A DNA stretch of 64,000 nt from Bacteroidaceae bacterium (GCA_011959205.1 BLLV01000255.1:1-64000); one strand, 5' to 3'; positions 7,347 to 16,241 are shown, counted from the stretch's first letter. The notes: generated from the sequence alone by a model not told the origin. Numbers and translations are program-made.

Positions 7347-8942
7347 ATGAAAAGGCAAAGCACCATGAAGCATTCCAACCGGTATCTGCTTTTGGCAATG
7401 GCAATATGCGGAACAGCCTGTTTCCTGTTTTTCCGTTTCGCCTATCCTTACCATCTGCTCCACCGTGAACAGCTGCTGTTGTTCACCTACACTGCCGGCC
7501 AACTTGCAGATTATTTTAACCACCCTGCCCCATTGTCTTGTCTGGGCGGTGATTTTCTGACTCAGTTTTTCCACCACGTTCCTATGGGAGCGGCTATCGT
7601 TGCCCTGACAATGGCATTATCAGGAACCCTGACTTATTTTACTTGCCTGAAATGGACGGACCACCGGATAGCTCTGGCAATCGCGATATCGGTTTTTGTT
7701 TGGGAAAGCATGCGTTTCTGCCAAATCAGTTACCCGCTCTCGGGAACAATCTCATTAATCGGTGCCCTGTCTTTGTTCTTATTGGCCGATAAATTAAAAG
7801 GAAAATGGGAATTTTCTATCGGAAGCATTTGCGGTATCATAATAGGTTACTTCTTGTTCGGGTATGGCATGTTCGTTTTCACACTGTTTGCTTTACTTTC
7901 CGCCTTGACGCGAAAGAGGAATTATGCAGGAGCATGCGGAATGGCGATAGTCACTTTAGCCCTGCCTCCTATAGCAGCCGGCAAGTACCTGGTCATGCCT
8001 TCACAAGCGTATGCTTTTCCTGCCACTCTGTGGTACGGAGCTCCCGATTTTGAAAATGAACGGATATTAGGCTTAAATACGGAAGACTATTCGGCAAACC
8101 GGGACAAGATAAATGAACTGGCCCGCAAAGGTGCTCCGGGAAACGCCATATCCGTGTGCTACAATCTGGCAAACGCCATGCAGGGCAGGCTTCCGGAAAA
8201 ATTGATGGACTATTACCAGCCGGCAGCCTTGGGATTGTTTATGCCTGTGGATGAACAATCAACCTACCTTTCCACCCAACTGGCGGGAGAGGTGTGGTTC
8301 CAACTGGGCGATATGACCCTGGCAGAACATGCCGCCATACTAAGCATGATATTTTCTCCTCAAAATAAAAATGTACGCATGGTGCAGCGACTGGCAGAAA
8401 TCAACCTGATAAACGGCGATCATGAAGCGGCGGGGAAATATTTACGGATTCTCTCGAAAACACTGTTTTACAGGCAATGGGCGCAAGACCGCATACCGGG
8501 CAAGGAAAGTGCGAAAGTGAAGGAATGGCTGAAACACAAACGTACCTGCCTGCCCCGAAGAGATACACTGAGGCTCTCGTCCACCGATGTCGTCAAATCA
8601 CTCCACTTGCTGTTGGAAGCCAATCCGACTAATCAAATGGCACTGGATTATCTACTTTGTTTCGACTTGCTGATGAAAGATCTCCCTGCCTTCCTGAAAG
8701 ATTACGGACAATATCACACCGGAACGCCTTGCCGGCTGTATGCCGAAGCCCTGCTGATACATCTTTATCAAAAACGGGCCACCGGTGAAGAGATCAAGAC
8801 ATGGGGCATACATCCTTCAGTGATAAAGGATTTTAATGAATACAACCGGGTGCATACGCAGAGTAAAGGCAGTCCGTCTGTACTCGGGAACAGGTTTGGC
8901 AGAACGTATTGGTTCTACTATCAATTCGCACAATTTCAATAA
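7347..8942 (+). CDS. DUF6057-type polytopic membrane protein
   Basis: 531 aa from ATG 7347, chosen because GGAGG lies at 7333-7337, just after the upstream stop codon. An earlier in-frame start at 7266 would overlap the preceding gene by more than 60 nt. About six to seven hydrophobic segments fill residues 10-230, then a soluble alpha-helical half with TPR-like spacing (residues about 260-530). The family is Bacteroidota-specific and uncharacterised. Its place between an exported DUF4832 lipoprotein and a lipidated propeller suggests an inner-membrane partner in a shared cell-envelope task, but no reaction can be assigned. Confidence 0.65.
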   Translation: MKRQSTMKHSNRYLLLAMAICGTACFLFFRFAYPYHLLHREQLLLFTYTAGQLADYFNHPAPLSCLGGDFLTQFFHHVPMGAAIVALTMALSGTLTYFTCLKWTDHRIALAIAISVFVWESMRFCQISYPLSGTISLIGALSLFLLADKLKGKWEFSIGSICGIIIGYFLFGYGMFVFTLFALLSALTRKRNYAGACGMAIVTLALPPIAAGKYLVMPSQAYAFPATLWYGAPDFENERILGLNTEDYSANRDKINELARKGAPGNAISVCYNLANAMQGRLPEKLMDYYQPAALGLFMPVDEQSTYLSTQLAGEVWFQLGDMTLAEHAAILSMIFSPQNKNVRMVQRLAEINLINGDHEAAGKYLRILSKTLFYRQWAQDRIPGKESAKVKEWLKHKRTCLPRRDTLRLSSTDVVKSLHLLLEANPTNQMALDYLLCFDLLMKDLPAFLKDYGQYHTGTPCRLYAEALLIHLYQKRATGEEIKTWGIHPSVIKDFNEYNRVHTQSKGSPSVLGNRFGRTYWFYYQFAQFQ

Positions 8943-8950
8943 AATAGACA

Positions 8951-10399
8951 ATGAACAAGACCTACTTATTTTTCATATTCCTGCTGGTCGGGTTAGCGGC
9001 ATGTGCTCCCCGGCCTGAAAATGTGACGAGCGTAACAGAAAGCGCCCCAATCTATCCCGACTATACCGACATCACTCTACCTTATAATATAGCCCCTCTC
9101 AATTTTATGATAGAAGGAGCGGACGGATTGCAAGTGACTGTTTATGGAAACACCGACAGCCTTCTTGTATCAGGAAAAGACAAGGCTTGTTTCCCCATTG
9201 GCAAATGGAAAAATTTTTTGCTCCGGAACAAGGGAAAATCAATGCAGGTTCATGTAACAGCCCTTATGGATGGCAAATGGCTGGCATATCCCTCTTTCCA
9301 ATGGCAGGTAGCCGCCGATGCCATAGACGGCTATCTGAGCTACCGCCTCATAGAACCGGGCTATGAAGTGTGGAACGACCTGCAACTGCGTGAAAGGAAT
9401 CTGGAGAACTTTGATGAGAGAGTGATAGCCGACAATAAGCTGACAGGCGGGAATTGCATGAATTGCCATACCTACGGAAAACAAAGCGGACAGCTCTCTA
9501 TGTTTCATTTGCGTGGAGAGAAAGGAGGTACCATCCTCAACCGTAACGGAAAACTACGTAAACTGAATCTGAAAAACGACTCCATGATCTCGGCAGCGGT
9601 TTATGGAGATTTTCACCCGTCCGGACGTTATGCCGTATTCTCTTCCAACATTATTATTCCTGCATTCCATGCCAAAGACAACAAACGGCTGGAAGTGTAT
9701 GATACCCAATCCGATCTGGCAATCGCTGATTTTGACCAAAACCGGATGATTCTTTCCCCCCTTACCCATGACAAAAAAGTATTAGAAACCTTTCCTACGT
9801 TCTCGGCTGACGGAAATTGGATCTATTATTGCTCCGCCCCACAAACCACTCTGCCGGACAGCATCGGGCAACTGCATTACTCCCTTTGCCGCATAAGTTT
9901 TGATGCTGAAAACGGGAAATGGGGAGAAAAAGCGGATACTTTATGGAATGCATGCAAGCAGAAAGGTTCCGTATGCTTTCCCAAAGCATCTCCTGATGGC
10001 AAATATCTGCTATTTACGATAGCGGATTATGGCACTTTCCCCATCTGGCATCAGGAAACCGACTTGTACATGCTGGACTTATCGGCAGGAGCCATCCGTG
10101 AATGCAAAGCGGTGAACTCAGACCGCTCGGACACTTATCACAGCTGGTCTTCAAACAGCCGGTGGTTTGTCTTTGCCAGCAAACGTGGAGACGGCCAATA
10201 TGGCAAGCCGTATTTTGCCTATCTGGATAAAGAAGGAAAAACTTGCAAGCCGTTTGTTTTGCCGCAAAAAGATCCGGAACATTATTTCCTGACGTTCAAA
10301 TCCTACAACATTCCCGAACTTTCGGAAACTCCGCTTCCTTTTGATGCTGTCAAAATCAGGCAAGTTTATGAGAAAGTTCCGGCCGAACCTTTTAAATGA
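8951..10399 (+). CDS. PD40/TolB-type propeller lipoprotein with a CxxCH motif
   Basis: 482 aa. Signal peptide with lipobox L-A-A-C (Cys18). Residues 30-160 form a beta-rich domain. Next comes C-M-N-C-H at residues 169-173, a single c-type haem-binding motif. The C-terminal 300 residues carry repeated PD40-like blades: F-H-P-S-G-R-Y-A-V-F-S-S, F-S-A-D-G-N-W-I-Y-Y, A-S-P-D-G-K-Y-L-L-F and W-S-S-N-S-R-W-F-V-F-A-S. It starts 8 nt after the DUF6057 gene and its 3' end overlaps the convergent AraC gene by 8 nt. Whether haem is bound is unproven. The protein may sense or carry electrons, or the cysteines may be structural. Confidence 0.75.
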   Translation: MNKTYLFFIFLLVGLAACAPRPENVTSVTESAPIYPDYTDITLPYNIAPLNFMIEGADGLQVTVYGNTDSLLVSGKDKACFPIGKWKNFLLRNKGKSMQVHVTALMDGKWLAYPSFQWQVAADAIDGYLSYRLIEPGYEVWNDLQLRERNLENFDERVIADNKLTGGNCMNCHTYGKQSGQLSMFHLRGEKGGTILNRNGKLRKLNLKNDSMISAAVYGDFHPSGRYAVFSSNIIIPAFHAKDNKRLEVYDTQSDLAIADFDQNRMILSPLTHDKKVLETFPTFSADGNWIYYCSAPQTTLPDSIGQLHYSLCRISFDAENGKWGEKADTLWNACKQKGSVCFPKASPDGKYLLFTIADYGTFPIWHQETDLYMLDLSAGAIRECKAVNSDRSDTYHSWSSNSRWFVFASKRGDGQYGKPYFAYLDKEGKTCKPFVLPQKDPEHYFLTFKSYNIPELSETPLPFDAVKIRQVYEKVPAEPFK

Positions 10400-11282
10400 T
10401 GGTCTTGTTTTTACGGTAATTATCACGGAACTCACTGGGGGTCACTCCTTTTTTCTTTTTAAAAATACGGTTGAAATTGGATAGATTATTAAAGCCGCAG
10501 TCATATCCAATTTCAGCGATTGACAAAGAGGAATCAACCAAAGCACGTGAAGCAGCCCCCAAGCGGATGTCAGTCAGGAAATCGATGAAACTTTTGGAAG
10601 TATGCTGCTTGATAAAACGACAGAAAGATGCCTCGCTCATATTTACCATTTTAGCCACATCGGCAAGGCGGATCACTTCCGAGAAATGAAGATTGACATA
10701 ATCCTGCACCTTGTTCAGTTTCTCGTTATTATGCTCTTTGGAGGCAGAGTTAATGGCAAACTGCCCGGTTGACAGCTCACGCATCCCTTTATCCAATGAT
10801 AGTTCATGAAGAATAACAAGTAGTTTTATCAAGGAATAGAAACTATCGTTCTCGCAAGACAGTGTTTTCAACAACGGGCGGACCTTCGCAATCGTCTCCC
10901 TGCTGAACACTATTCCTTTGCGGGCACGTTGGAAAAGTTCCCGAATGCTGATCATCTGGTTCCTATTCAAAACCAGATCGGAAAGCAGATCGGAATGAAA
11001 CTGAATGGTTATTTCATGAATATTCTGCGGCTTGTTGTTATGGTCCCTCCAAGCATGTTCCAATTGGGGATTGGTGACCAACACCAATTCCTCCTCTTCT
11101 ATCTCTTCTATGGAGTCCCCCACAATGCGCTGTGCACCCTTTGCATTCTCAATATAGTTCAGTTCATACTCGGGATGTATATGGATAGGAAAATTAAAGT
11201 TCGTTTTCTGGCGTTCTATCAAGATAAAGCAGTCCTTGCCCGACAGAGGTGACACTTCTTTAAATAATTCTGTGTTTATCAT
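10392..11282 (-). CDS. AraC-family transcriptional regulator
   Basis: 296 aa. The N-terminal 150 residues resemble a cupin-type sensor (F-P-I-H-I-H-P-E-Y-E-L-N-Y at about 32-44). The C-terminal 100 residues hold two helix-turn-helix motifs: L-A-D-V-A-K-M-V-N-M-S-E-A-S-F-C-R-F and I-A-E-I-G-Y-D-C-G-F-N-N-L-S-N-F-N-R-I-F, followed by the AraC signature K-K-x-G-V-T-P-S-E-F. It is convergent with and overlaps the end of the propeller gene. Its targets are unknown; the neighbouring DUF4832 operon is a guess. Confidence 0.85.
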   Translation of the reverse strand: MINTELFKEVSPLSGKDCFILIERQKTNFNFPIHIHPEYELNYIENAKGAQRIVGDSIEEIEEEELVLVTNPQLEHAWRDHNNKPQNIHEITIQFHSDLLSDLVLNRNQMISIRELFQRARKGIVFSRETIAKVRPLLKTLSCENDSFYSLIKLLVILHELSLDKGMRELSTGQFAINSASKEHNNEKLNKVQDYVNLHFSEVIRLADVAKMVNMSEASFCRFIKQHTSKSFIDFLTDIRLGAASRALVDSSLSIAEIGYDCGFNNLSNFNRIFKKKKGVTPSEFRDNYRKNKTII

Positions 11283-11408
11283 ATTTCTCTTTCAAATTAG
11301 ATCCGATCTTTTATAACAAAGATAACACGAATTATGAAACCGAAAGCAAAAAAGTGAAAATATTTTTATATTGAACCGACAAAAAGAACTTTCCATAAAA
11401 CACAGATA

Positions 11409-11438
11409 ACACAGTTCCTAAAAAAATAAGAACTGTGT
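11409..11438 (-). terminator. Terminator after the arg operon
   Basis: Perfect 9-bp arms (acacagttc / gaactgtgt) at 11409-11417 and 11430-11438 with a 12-nt loop; U-rich sequence follows on the minus strand. It lies between the proC remnant and the AraC gene. Confidence 0.55.
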
Positions 11439-11466
11439 CATCCACGCCATTTTAATAAATCTTTCT

Positions 11467-11559
11467 CTATTTCAGACAAGCTTTCATCGCTTTAATAATC
11501 GCTGAATCAAAGCCTTCGTGATACAATTCATTGATGCCCTTATATCATTTTTCCAGCAT
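11467..11559 (-). pseudogene. Probable proC remnant (pyrroline-5-carboxylate reductase C-terminus)
   Basis: Starting 8 nt after the argD stop there is a 31-codon frame: M-L-E-K, an in-frame TGA, then Y-K-G-I-N-E-L-Y-H-E-G-F-D-S-A-I-I-K-A-M-K-A-C-L-K and a stop. The part after the internal stop matches the C-terminal helix of ProC, as in 'KGxNELxHxGFxSAIIKAMKA' of Bacteroides-type proteins. In related genomes proC is expected directly after argD. An internal deletion of about 230 codons would leave this stump. The match rests on about 23 residues read by eye. If right, this strain must make proline with another ProC copy or another route. Confidence 0.55.
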
Positions 11560-11566
11560 CTCCGGC

Positions 11567-12691
11567 CTATGACAGCACTTTGCGAAAGCGTCCGATAAAT
11601 TCATCGGCCTCTGCCATAGTAAGGCACAAAGGCGGAAGCAGACGAATCACATTCGTGCCACTGACTCCGGTAAATACTTTCTGTTCGAACAGCAGGCGAC
11701 GACGCAATTCCTTGACCGGCTCCTCAAACTCCATACCAATCATCAAACCTTCGCCACGCACCTCTTTTATTTGCGGGAACTGCTTTAATTCTTTCAGCAG
11801 ATGAGCGCCCACCCGGGCAGCGTTCTCTACCAGATTCTCACCTTTCATGACATCAAGCACTGCAATGGCAGCCGCACAAGCCAGATGGTTTCCACCAAAA
11901 GTTGTCCCCAATTGTCCATATACCGGCTTGAATTTCGGGCTGATCAGAACGCCGGCCATCGGGAAACCATTGCCAATTCCTTTGGCTACCGTAATCATAT
12001 CGGGGCGGATGCCTGCGTGTTGGTGAGCGAAGAACTTACCGCTACGTCCGTAACCGGATTGTATTTCATCCAGGACCAGGACAGCATCCGCTTCTTCACA
12101 AGCCTTGCTCAACTCCTTCAAGAATTTCACTTCCGGAACTTGAATGCCTCCTACTCCCTGAATACCTTCGATTATCACCGCACAAACATCTCCTTTTGCC
12201 AGTTCCGCCTTAGCCGCTTCTATATCGTTCAAAGGCAGATAAGTCACATGACCGTTATCATTAATCGGAGCTATTATTTTCGGATTGTTGGTTACCTCCA
12301 CCGCCAGCGAAGTACGACCATGAAATGCTTTACAAAAAGAAAGCACACGCTTACGGCCATTATAGAAAGAGGCCAGTTTCAACGCATTTTCATTTGCCTC
12401 GGCTCCACTGTTTATCAAGAACAATTGATAATCATCGTAGCCCGAAAGTTTCCCCAAACGGTCTGCCACTTCCTGCTGCAACTTGTTAATCACCGAATTG
12501 GAATAAAATCCCAACTGTGCCACCTGGTTGCTTATCATCTCCACATAGTACGGATGCGCGTGACCGATAGAGATAACTGCATGGCCGCCATACAAATCAA
12601 GGTATTCCGTACCTTGATCATCCCATACATGGCAACCTTTCCCTTTGACAATGTTTATGTCAAAAAGAGGATATACATCGAATAATTTCAT
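11567..12691 (-). CDS. argD: Acylornithine aminotransferase
   Basis: 374 aa, class III PLP-dependent aminotransferase. Visible are the glycine-rich start (Y-L-D-L-Y-G-G-H-A-V near residue 32), N-S-G-A-E-A-N-E-N-A-L-K, the cofactor Asp in V-L-D-E-I-Q-S-G-Y-G-R-S-G and the PLP Lys in V-A-K-G-I-G-N-G-F-P. It transfers an amino group between glutamate and N-acylglutamate semialdehyde to form N-acylornithine. In Bacteroides the acyl group is thought to be succinyl rather than acetyl. Last intact gene of argR-GNAT-argG-argC-argD, 13 nt after argC. Confidence 0.93.
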   Translation of the reverse strand: MKLFDVYPLFDINIVKGKGCHVWDDQGTEYLDLYGGHAVISIGHAHPYYVEMISNQVAQLGFYSNSVINKLQQEVADRLGKLSGYDDYQLFLINSGAEANENALKLASFYNGRKRVLSFCKAFHGRTSLAVEVTNNPKIIAPINDNGHVTYLPLNDIEAAKAELAKGDVCAVIIEGIQGVGGIQVPEVKFLKELSKACEEADAVLVLDEIQSGYGRSGKFFAHQHAGIRPDMITVAKGIGNGFPMAGVLISPKFKPVYGQLGTTFGGNHLACAAAIAVLDVMKGENLVENAARVGAHLLKELKQFPQIKEVRGEGLMIGMEFEEPVKELRRRLLFEQKVFTGVSGTNVIRLLPPLCLTMAEADEFIGRFRKVLS

Positions 12692-12704
12692 AATCTCTTT
12701 TTCA

Positions 12705-13673
12705 TTAAAAAGCAGACGGTTTCAGCTTCAGCCCTACAGTCTCTTCCAGATTGAACATGAGATTCATGTTATGAACCGCTTGTCCGCTCGCACCTTTCAA
12801 CAAGTTGTCAATACAAGAGATCACCAGCAGCTTATCGCCATGTTTCTCCAGATGAATCAGACACTTGTTGGTGTTCACCACCTGCTTCAAGTCTATATTT
12901 TTATCTACAATATGAACAAAAGAATCCTCGGCATAGTAGTCTTGATACATCTTCACCAATTCTTCCAGTTCCACTTTGCACTTGATAACCAAAGTAGCAA
13001 AGATACCACGCGGGAAATCGCCCCGGTAAGGGATGAAATCTATTTCAGCATCGAAGCTGTTCTGCAACTGCTTCAATGACTGCTTGATTTCGGGAACATG
13101 CTGATGAGAAAACGGTTTATAGATGCTCATATTATTATTACGCCAGCTGAAATGGCTGGTAGCACCCGGTTTCACCCCTGCCCCTGTGCTTCCGGTGATG
13201 GCATTTACCATCACATCCCCGTTCAGTAACAGATGTTTGGCCAGCGGCAACAGACCCAGCTGGATACAAGTAGCAAAACATCCCGGATTGGCCACGTGCT
13301 TGCTATGGCAGATAGCACGGCGGTTCAGTTCCGGCAGACCATAAATGAAGTCATGGTCGTCACTCTTGATGCGGTAATCCATGCTGAGGTCGATGATTTT
13401 CAAATCTTCGGGTACGTTGTGGCTATCCATGAACTTCTTCGTATCCCCATGAGCCGTACAGAAGAACAATACATCAATCTCATCCAAAGGAAGTTCGTCG
13501 GTAAAAACCAAATCCGTTTCACCATAGAGCCCCTCATGTACGTCGGTAATCTTATTGCCGGCGTTACTGCTGCTATTTATAAACTTTATGTCTACATCGG
13601 GGTGATTGATCAGCAGACGGATCAATTCGCCTGCCGTATAACCTGCCCCACCGATAATTCCTACTTTAATCAT
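12705..13673 (-). CDS. argC: N-acyl-gamma-glutamyl-phosphate reductase
   Basis: 322 aa. N-terminal Rossmann motif G-I-I-G-G-A-G-Y-T-A-G-E-L at residues 4-16; active-site Cys in H-V-A-N-P-G-C-F-A-T near residue 150. The dimerisation domain follows (Q-H-V-P-E-I-K-Q-S-L) with the late motif L-L-K-G-A-S-G-Q-A-V-H-N-M-N. It reduces N-acylglutamyl phosphate to the semialdehyde with NADPH, the step before ArgD. It starts 5 nt after the argG stop codon. Confidence 0.95.
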   Translation of the reverse strand: MIKVGIIGGAGYTAGELIRLLINHPDVDIKFINSSSNAGNKITDVHEGLYGETDLVFTDELPLDEIDVLFFCTAHGDTKKFMDSHNVPEDLKIIDLSMDYRIKSDDHDFIYGLPELNRRAICHSKHVANPGCFATCIQLGLLPLAKHLLLNGDVMVNAITGSTGAGVKPGATSHFSWRNNNMSIYKPFSHQHVPEIKQSLKQLQNSFDAEIDFIPYRGDFPRGIFATLVIKCKVELEELVKMYQDYYAEDSFVHIVDKNIDLKQVVNTNKCLIHLEKHGDKLLVISCIDNLLKGASGQAVHNMNLMFNLEETVGLKLKPSAF

Positions 13674-13678
13674 ACTTA

Positions 13679-14887
13679 TTAAATTTCTTCGTCCTTGTGG
13701 TTATTATAATAAACACGCAAAGGTGTAGAAGTCACTTTGATAAAGCCTTTGGCATCCTCCGCCGTCCAGCCCTTCTGCATTTCACCGTATTCACCGAATT
13801 TGGTCTTCACCAGATCATCTTTCGATTCAACACCCACGGTAGAGAATGAAAGCGGACGGAGTTCCAAGATAGCCGTACCGTTCACATTACGCTGGGACTC
13901 CTGTAACATGGCCTCAATATCGCGCATTACCGGTTCCAGATACTGGCTTTCATGCAGGAACATTCCATACCAGTTGGCAACCTGGTCTTTCCAATATTGC
14001 TGCCATTTGCTCAACGTATATTTTTCAAGGAAACGATGAGCGCCGATAATCAGCATCGGAGCGGCAGCCTCGAACCCCACGCGGCCTTTGATACCGATAA
14101 TGGTATCTCCCACGTGCATGTCACGCCCGATACCGTAAGGTGCGCCGATCTCCTCCACTTTCTGAATAGCCTTGATAGGATCGTCAAACTTCTCGTCATT
14201 AACAGCTTTCAGCTCACCTTTTTCAAAGGTAAGACGAAGCTGCTCGCTTCCCTTCTTAGTCACTTGTTTCAAATAAGCGCTTTCGGGCAAACCTTGCGCA
14301 GAGTCCAATATTTCCCCGCCACAGATAGAAGTTCCCCAAAGGCCTACATTATAAGAATATTTCAATTTTGTAAAGTCAGCCGCAAAACCATGTTCGTTCA
14401 AATAATCGATTTCCTGCTGACGGCTTAATGCCATGTCACGGGTCAGCGTAATGATTTCAACCCCAGGAGCCAGTACCAGGAAAGTCATATCGAAACGGAT
14501 CTGGTCATTACCGGCACCGGTCGATCCGTGTGCGATAGCGTCCGCACCTATCTCATTCGCATAACGTGCTATAGCCAATCCTTGGAAGATACGTTCGGAA
14601 CTGACAGAAATAGGATAAGTACCGTTACGGAGCACGTTACCGAATACCATATATTTCAAGCTCTTTTCATAGTATTCCCGAGTTACATCCAGTGTCACAT
14701 ATTTCACAGCACCCAGTTTGTAAGCGTTCTCTTCATTCTGCTTCAGTTGTTCCGCACTGAAGCCACCGGTGTTTGCACAAGCTGCATACACTTCATACCC
14801 TTTTTCCTTAGCCAGATACATTACAGTGAAAGAGGTATCAAGCCCCCCACTGAACGCCACTACAACTTTTTTCTTCTTTTCTTCCAT
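13679..14887 (-). CDS. argG: Argininosuccinate synthase
   Basis: 402 aa, usual length. The PP-loop ATP-binding motif A-F-S-G-G-L-D-T-S is at residues 11-19 and the second signature H-G-S-T-G-A-G-N-D-Q-I-R-F near residue 120. It joins citrulline and aspartate using ATP to form argininosuccinate. The last residues are charged and variable. It is third in the operon, 28 nt after the acyltransferase gene. Confidence 0.95.
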   Translation of the reverse strand: MEEKKKKVVVAFSGGLDTSFTVMYLAKEKGYEVYAACANTGGFSAEQLKQNEENAYKLGAVKYVTLDVTREYYEKSLKYMVFGNVLRNGTYPISVSSERIFQGLAIARYANEIGADAIAHGSTGAGNDQIRFDMTFLVLAPGVEIITLTRDMALSRQQEIDYLNEHGFAADFTKLKYSYNVGLWGTSICGGEILDSAQGLPESAYLKQVTKKGSEQLRLTFEKGELKAVNDEKFDDPIKAIQKVEEIGAPYGIGRDMHVGDTIIGIKGRVGFEAAAPMLIIGAHRFLEKYTLSKWQQYWKDQVANWYGMFLHESQYLEPVMRDIEAMLQESQRNVNGTAILELRPLSFSTVGVESKDDLVKTKFGEYGEMQKGWTAEDAKGFIKVTSTPLRVYYNNHKDEEI

Positions 14888-14915
14888 AATGATAGTATTT
14901 TTTATTATTCCTTTT

Positions 14916-15473
14916 TCAAATTGTATCTTCCTCGTGCAAAGCCGGATCGTAAAGCATAGCTGTACAAATACAGAACTTACGTTCCTTTGCCATCAGAATA
15001 TTATGATTCGTACATCCGGCACAACCTTTCCAAAAAGCTTCATCGTCTGTCAGTTCATTGAAAGTGACAGGAACATAGCCCAGTTCCGTATTCATTTTCA
15101 TGACAGCCGCGCCACTGGTCAGACTGAATATCTTCGCTTTGGGCCACCGCAAGCGTGCCAACCGGAATGAAGCTGCCTTTATACGCTTAGCCAACCCCAG
15201 CCCCCGGTAATCGGGATGTACAATCAGCCCCGAAGTCGCCACATACTGTTTGTTTCCCCATGACTCGATGTAGGTAAAACCTGCAAAATCATCTCCACAT
15301 AAAGCGATAATCGCCTTTCCTTCTTTCATCTTTGTAGCCACATAGTCATGTGTGCGTTCTGCAATGCCTGTTCCACGTACCTTAGCAGCTTCTCTAATAG
15401 TATCTAAAATTTTATCAACGTAAACTTCATGTGAGGCATCTGCCACCATCACATCCACTTGTTTAGCATCCAT
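14916..15473 (-). CDS. GNAT acyltransferase, candidate first enzyme of arginine synthesis
   Basis: 185 aa. The GNAT acyl-CoA-binding core is visible: V-A-T-S-G-L-I-V-H-P-D-Y-R-G-L-G-L-A-K-R-I near residues 78-98, with the R/Q-x-x-G-x-G/A loop. It sits between argR and argG in the arg operon, which contains no recognisable argA or argJ. The natural inference is that it acylates glutamate (with succinyl- or acetyl-CoA) to start the pathway. The C-terminal part is unusual for GNATs, with a C-A-G-C...C-I-C cysteine cluster (residues about 156-172) that could bind metal. Substrate not provable from sequence. Confidence 0.75.
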   Translation of the reverse strand: MDAKQVDVMVADASHEVYVDKILDTIREAAKVRGTGIAERTHDYVATKMKEGKAIIALCGDDFAGFTYIESWGNKQYVATSGLIVHPDYRGLGLAKRIKAASFRLARLRWPKAKIFSLTSGAAVMKMNTELGYVPVTFNELTDDEAFWKGCAGCTNHNILMAKERKFCICTAMLYDPALHEEDTI

Positions 15474-15496
15474 TTCCTTTTTCTATCTATATTATT

Positions 15497-15973
15497 TTAT
15501 TGTATATTCGGTATAATCAATGAAAGTGCATTCTTCACTCCCGCCTTTGTGCAGCCTTCACGAATGACAAGCATAATCGTATCATCACCGGCAATAGTCC
15601 CCAATATTTCGTCAAAGTTCCGGATATCAATATCGTATGCCAAACTACTAGCATATCCGGGACGAGTCTTGATGACTGCCAGATTATCCGAGAATTCAAT
15701 GGAAATAAATCCATTATGCATCAACATCTCACTGGCCGAATGCTGTTCAGTCATACGTTTGTACATGGTATTATTGGGCAATACATATACATAATTCCCA
15801 TTCATACTGGCTGCTTTCGCCACTTTCAACTGTTTCAAGTCACGTGACAAAGTAGCTTGGGTCAATTGGAATCCTTCTTTTACCAATTCCTGCAACAACT
15901 CTTCCTGGCTACCTATTTCCTTGCTCGAAATAATAATCTTAATGGCACCAAGTCTGCTATTCTTGCTTTTCAT
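15497..15973 (-). CDS. argR: Arginine repressor
   Basis: 158 aa. The N-terminal winged helix holds I-G-S-Q-E-E-L-L-Q-E-L and the recognition helix T-Q-A-T-L-S-R-D-L-K-Q-L. The C-terminal oligomerisation and arginine-binding domain holds I-L-G-T-I-A-G-D-D-T-I-M-L-V-I-R. Hexamers bind ARG boxes when arginine is present. It is the first gene of the operon it should control, and an ARG-box-like dyad lies 3 nt upstream of its start codon, which suggests autorepression of the whole unit. Confidence 0.93.
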   Translation of the reverse strand: MKSKNSRLGAIKIIISSKEIGSQEELLQELVKEGFQLTQATLSRDLKQLKVAKAASMNGNYVYVLPNNTMYKRMTEQHSASEMLMHNGFISIEFSDNLAVIKTRPGYASSLAYDIDIRNFDEILGTIAGDDTIMLVIREGCTKAGVKNALSLIIPNIQ

Positions 15974-15975
15974 AC

Positions 15976-15989
15976 TGCATAATTATTCT
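15976..15989. promoter_or_regulatory. ARG-box-like operator in front of argR
   Basis: TGCATAATTATTCT matches the enterobacterial ARG box core TGAATAATTATTCA at 12 of 14 positions. A weaker half (TGCAAAATTACGGA, 9 of 14) begins 22 bp upstream at 15998 and overlaps the putative -7 box. Two boxes about 21 bp apart are the usual arrangement for ArgR hexamers. Placement between promoter and start codon fits repression. Confidence 0.6.
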
Positions 15990-15999
15990 AATCCGACTG

Positions 16000-16007
16000 C
16001 AAAATTA
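16000..16007 (-). promoter_or_regulatory. Candidate -7 box of the arg operon
   Basis: The minus strand reads TAATTTTG, fitting TAnnTTTG, 26 nt before the argR start. A CAAA (TTTG on the minus strand) occurs 23 bp further out, a little longer than the usual spacing. Confidence 0.45.
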
Positions 16008-16233
16008 CGGAATATTTGGAAATACAGATACAAAAAAGGAATATTTTTGCAGCTTTATGCAAATTTTCAATAAGACTCTTACTCTATTACCCAGCAAGCC
16101 CCCCATTATACCAAGTTCTTCTTTTCAATACAATCTTCTTAAAAAAATGATAATTTTATGTTTTACGGCAGGTACAACCAAATCCAACAGTTATAATATC
16201 AAAAAAACAAGGGAGACTTTCGGGAGAAAAATC

Positions 16234-16241
16234 TATTTTTG
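16234..16241 (+). promoter_or_regulatory. Candidate -7 box of the rha operon
   Basis: TATTTTTG fits TAnnTTTG, 36 nt before the rhaB start. No -33 TTTG is present at the usual distance, as expected for an activator-dependent promoter. Confidence 0.45.

Noticed and set aside
11801..12685. 294-aa ORF antisense to argD
   Set aside because: argD is certain; the antisense frame is a long shadow without motifs.
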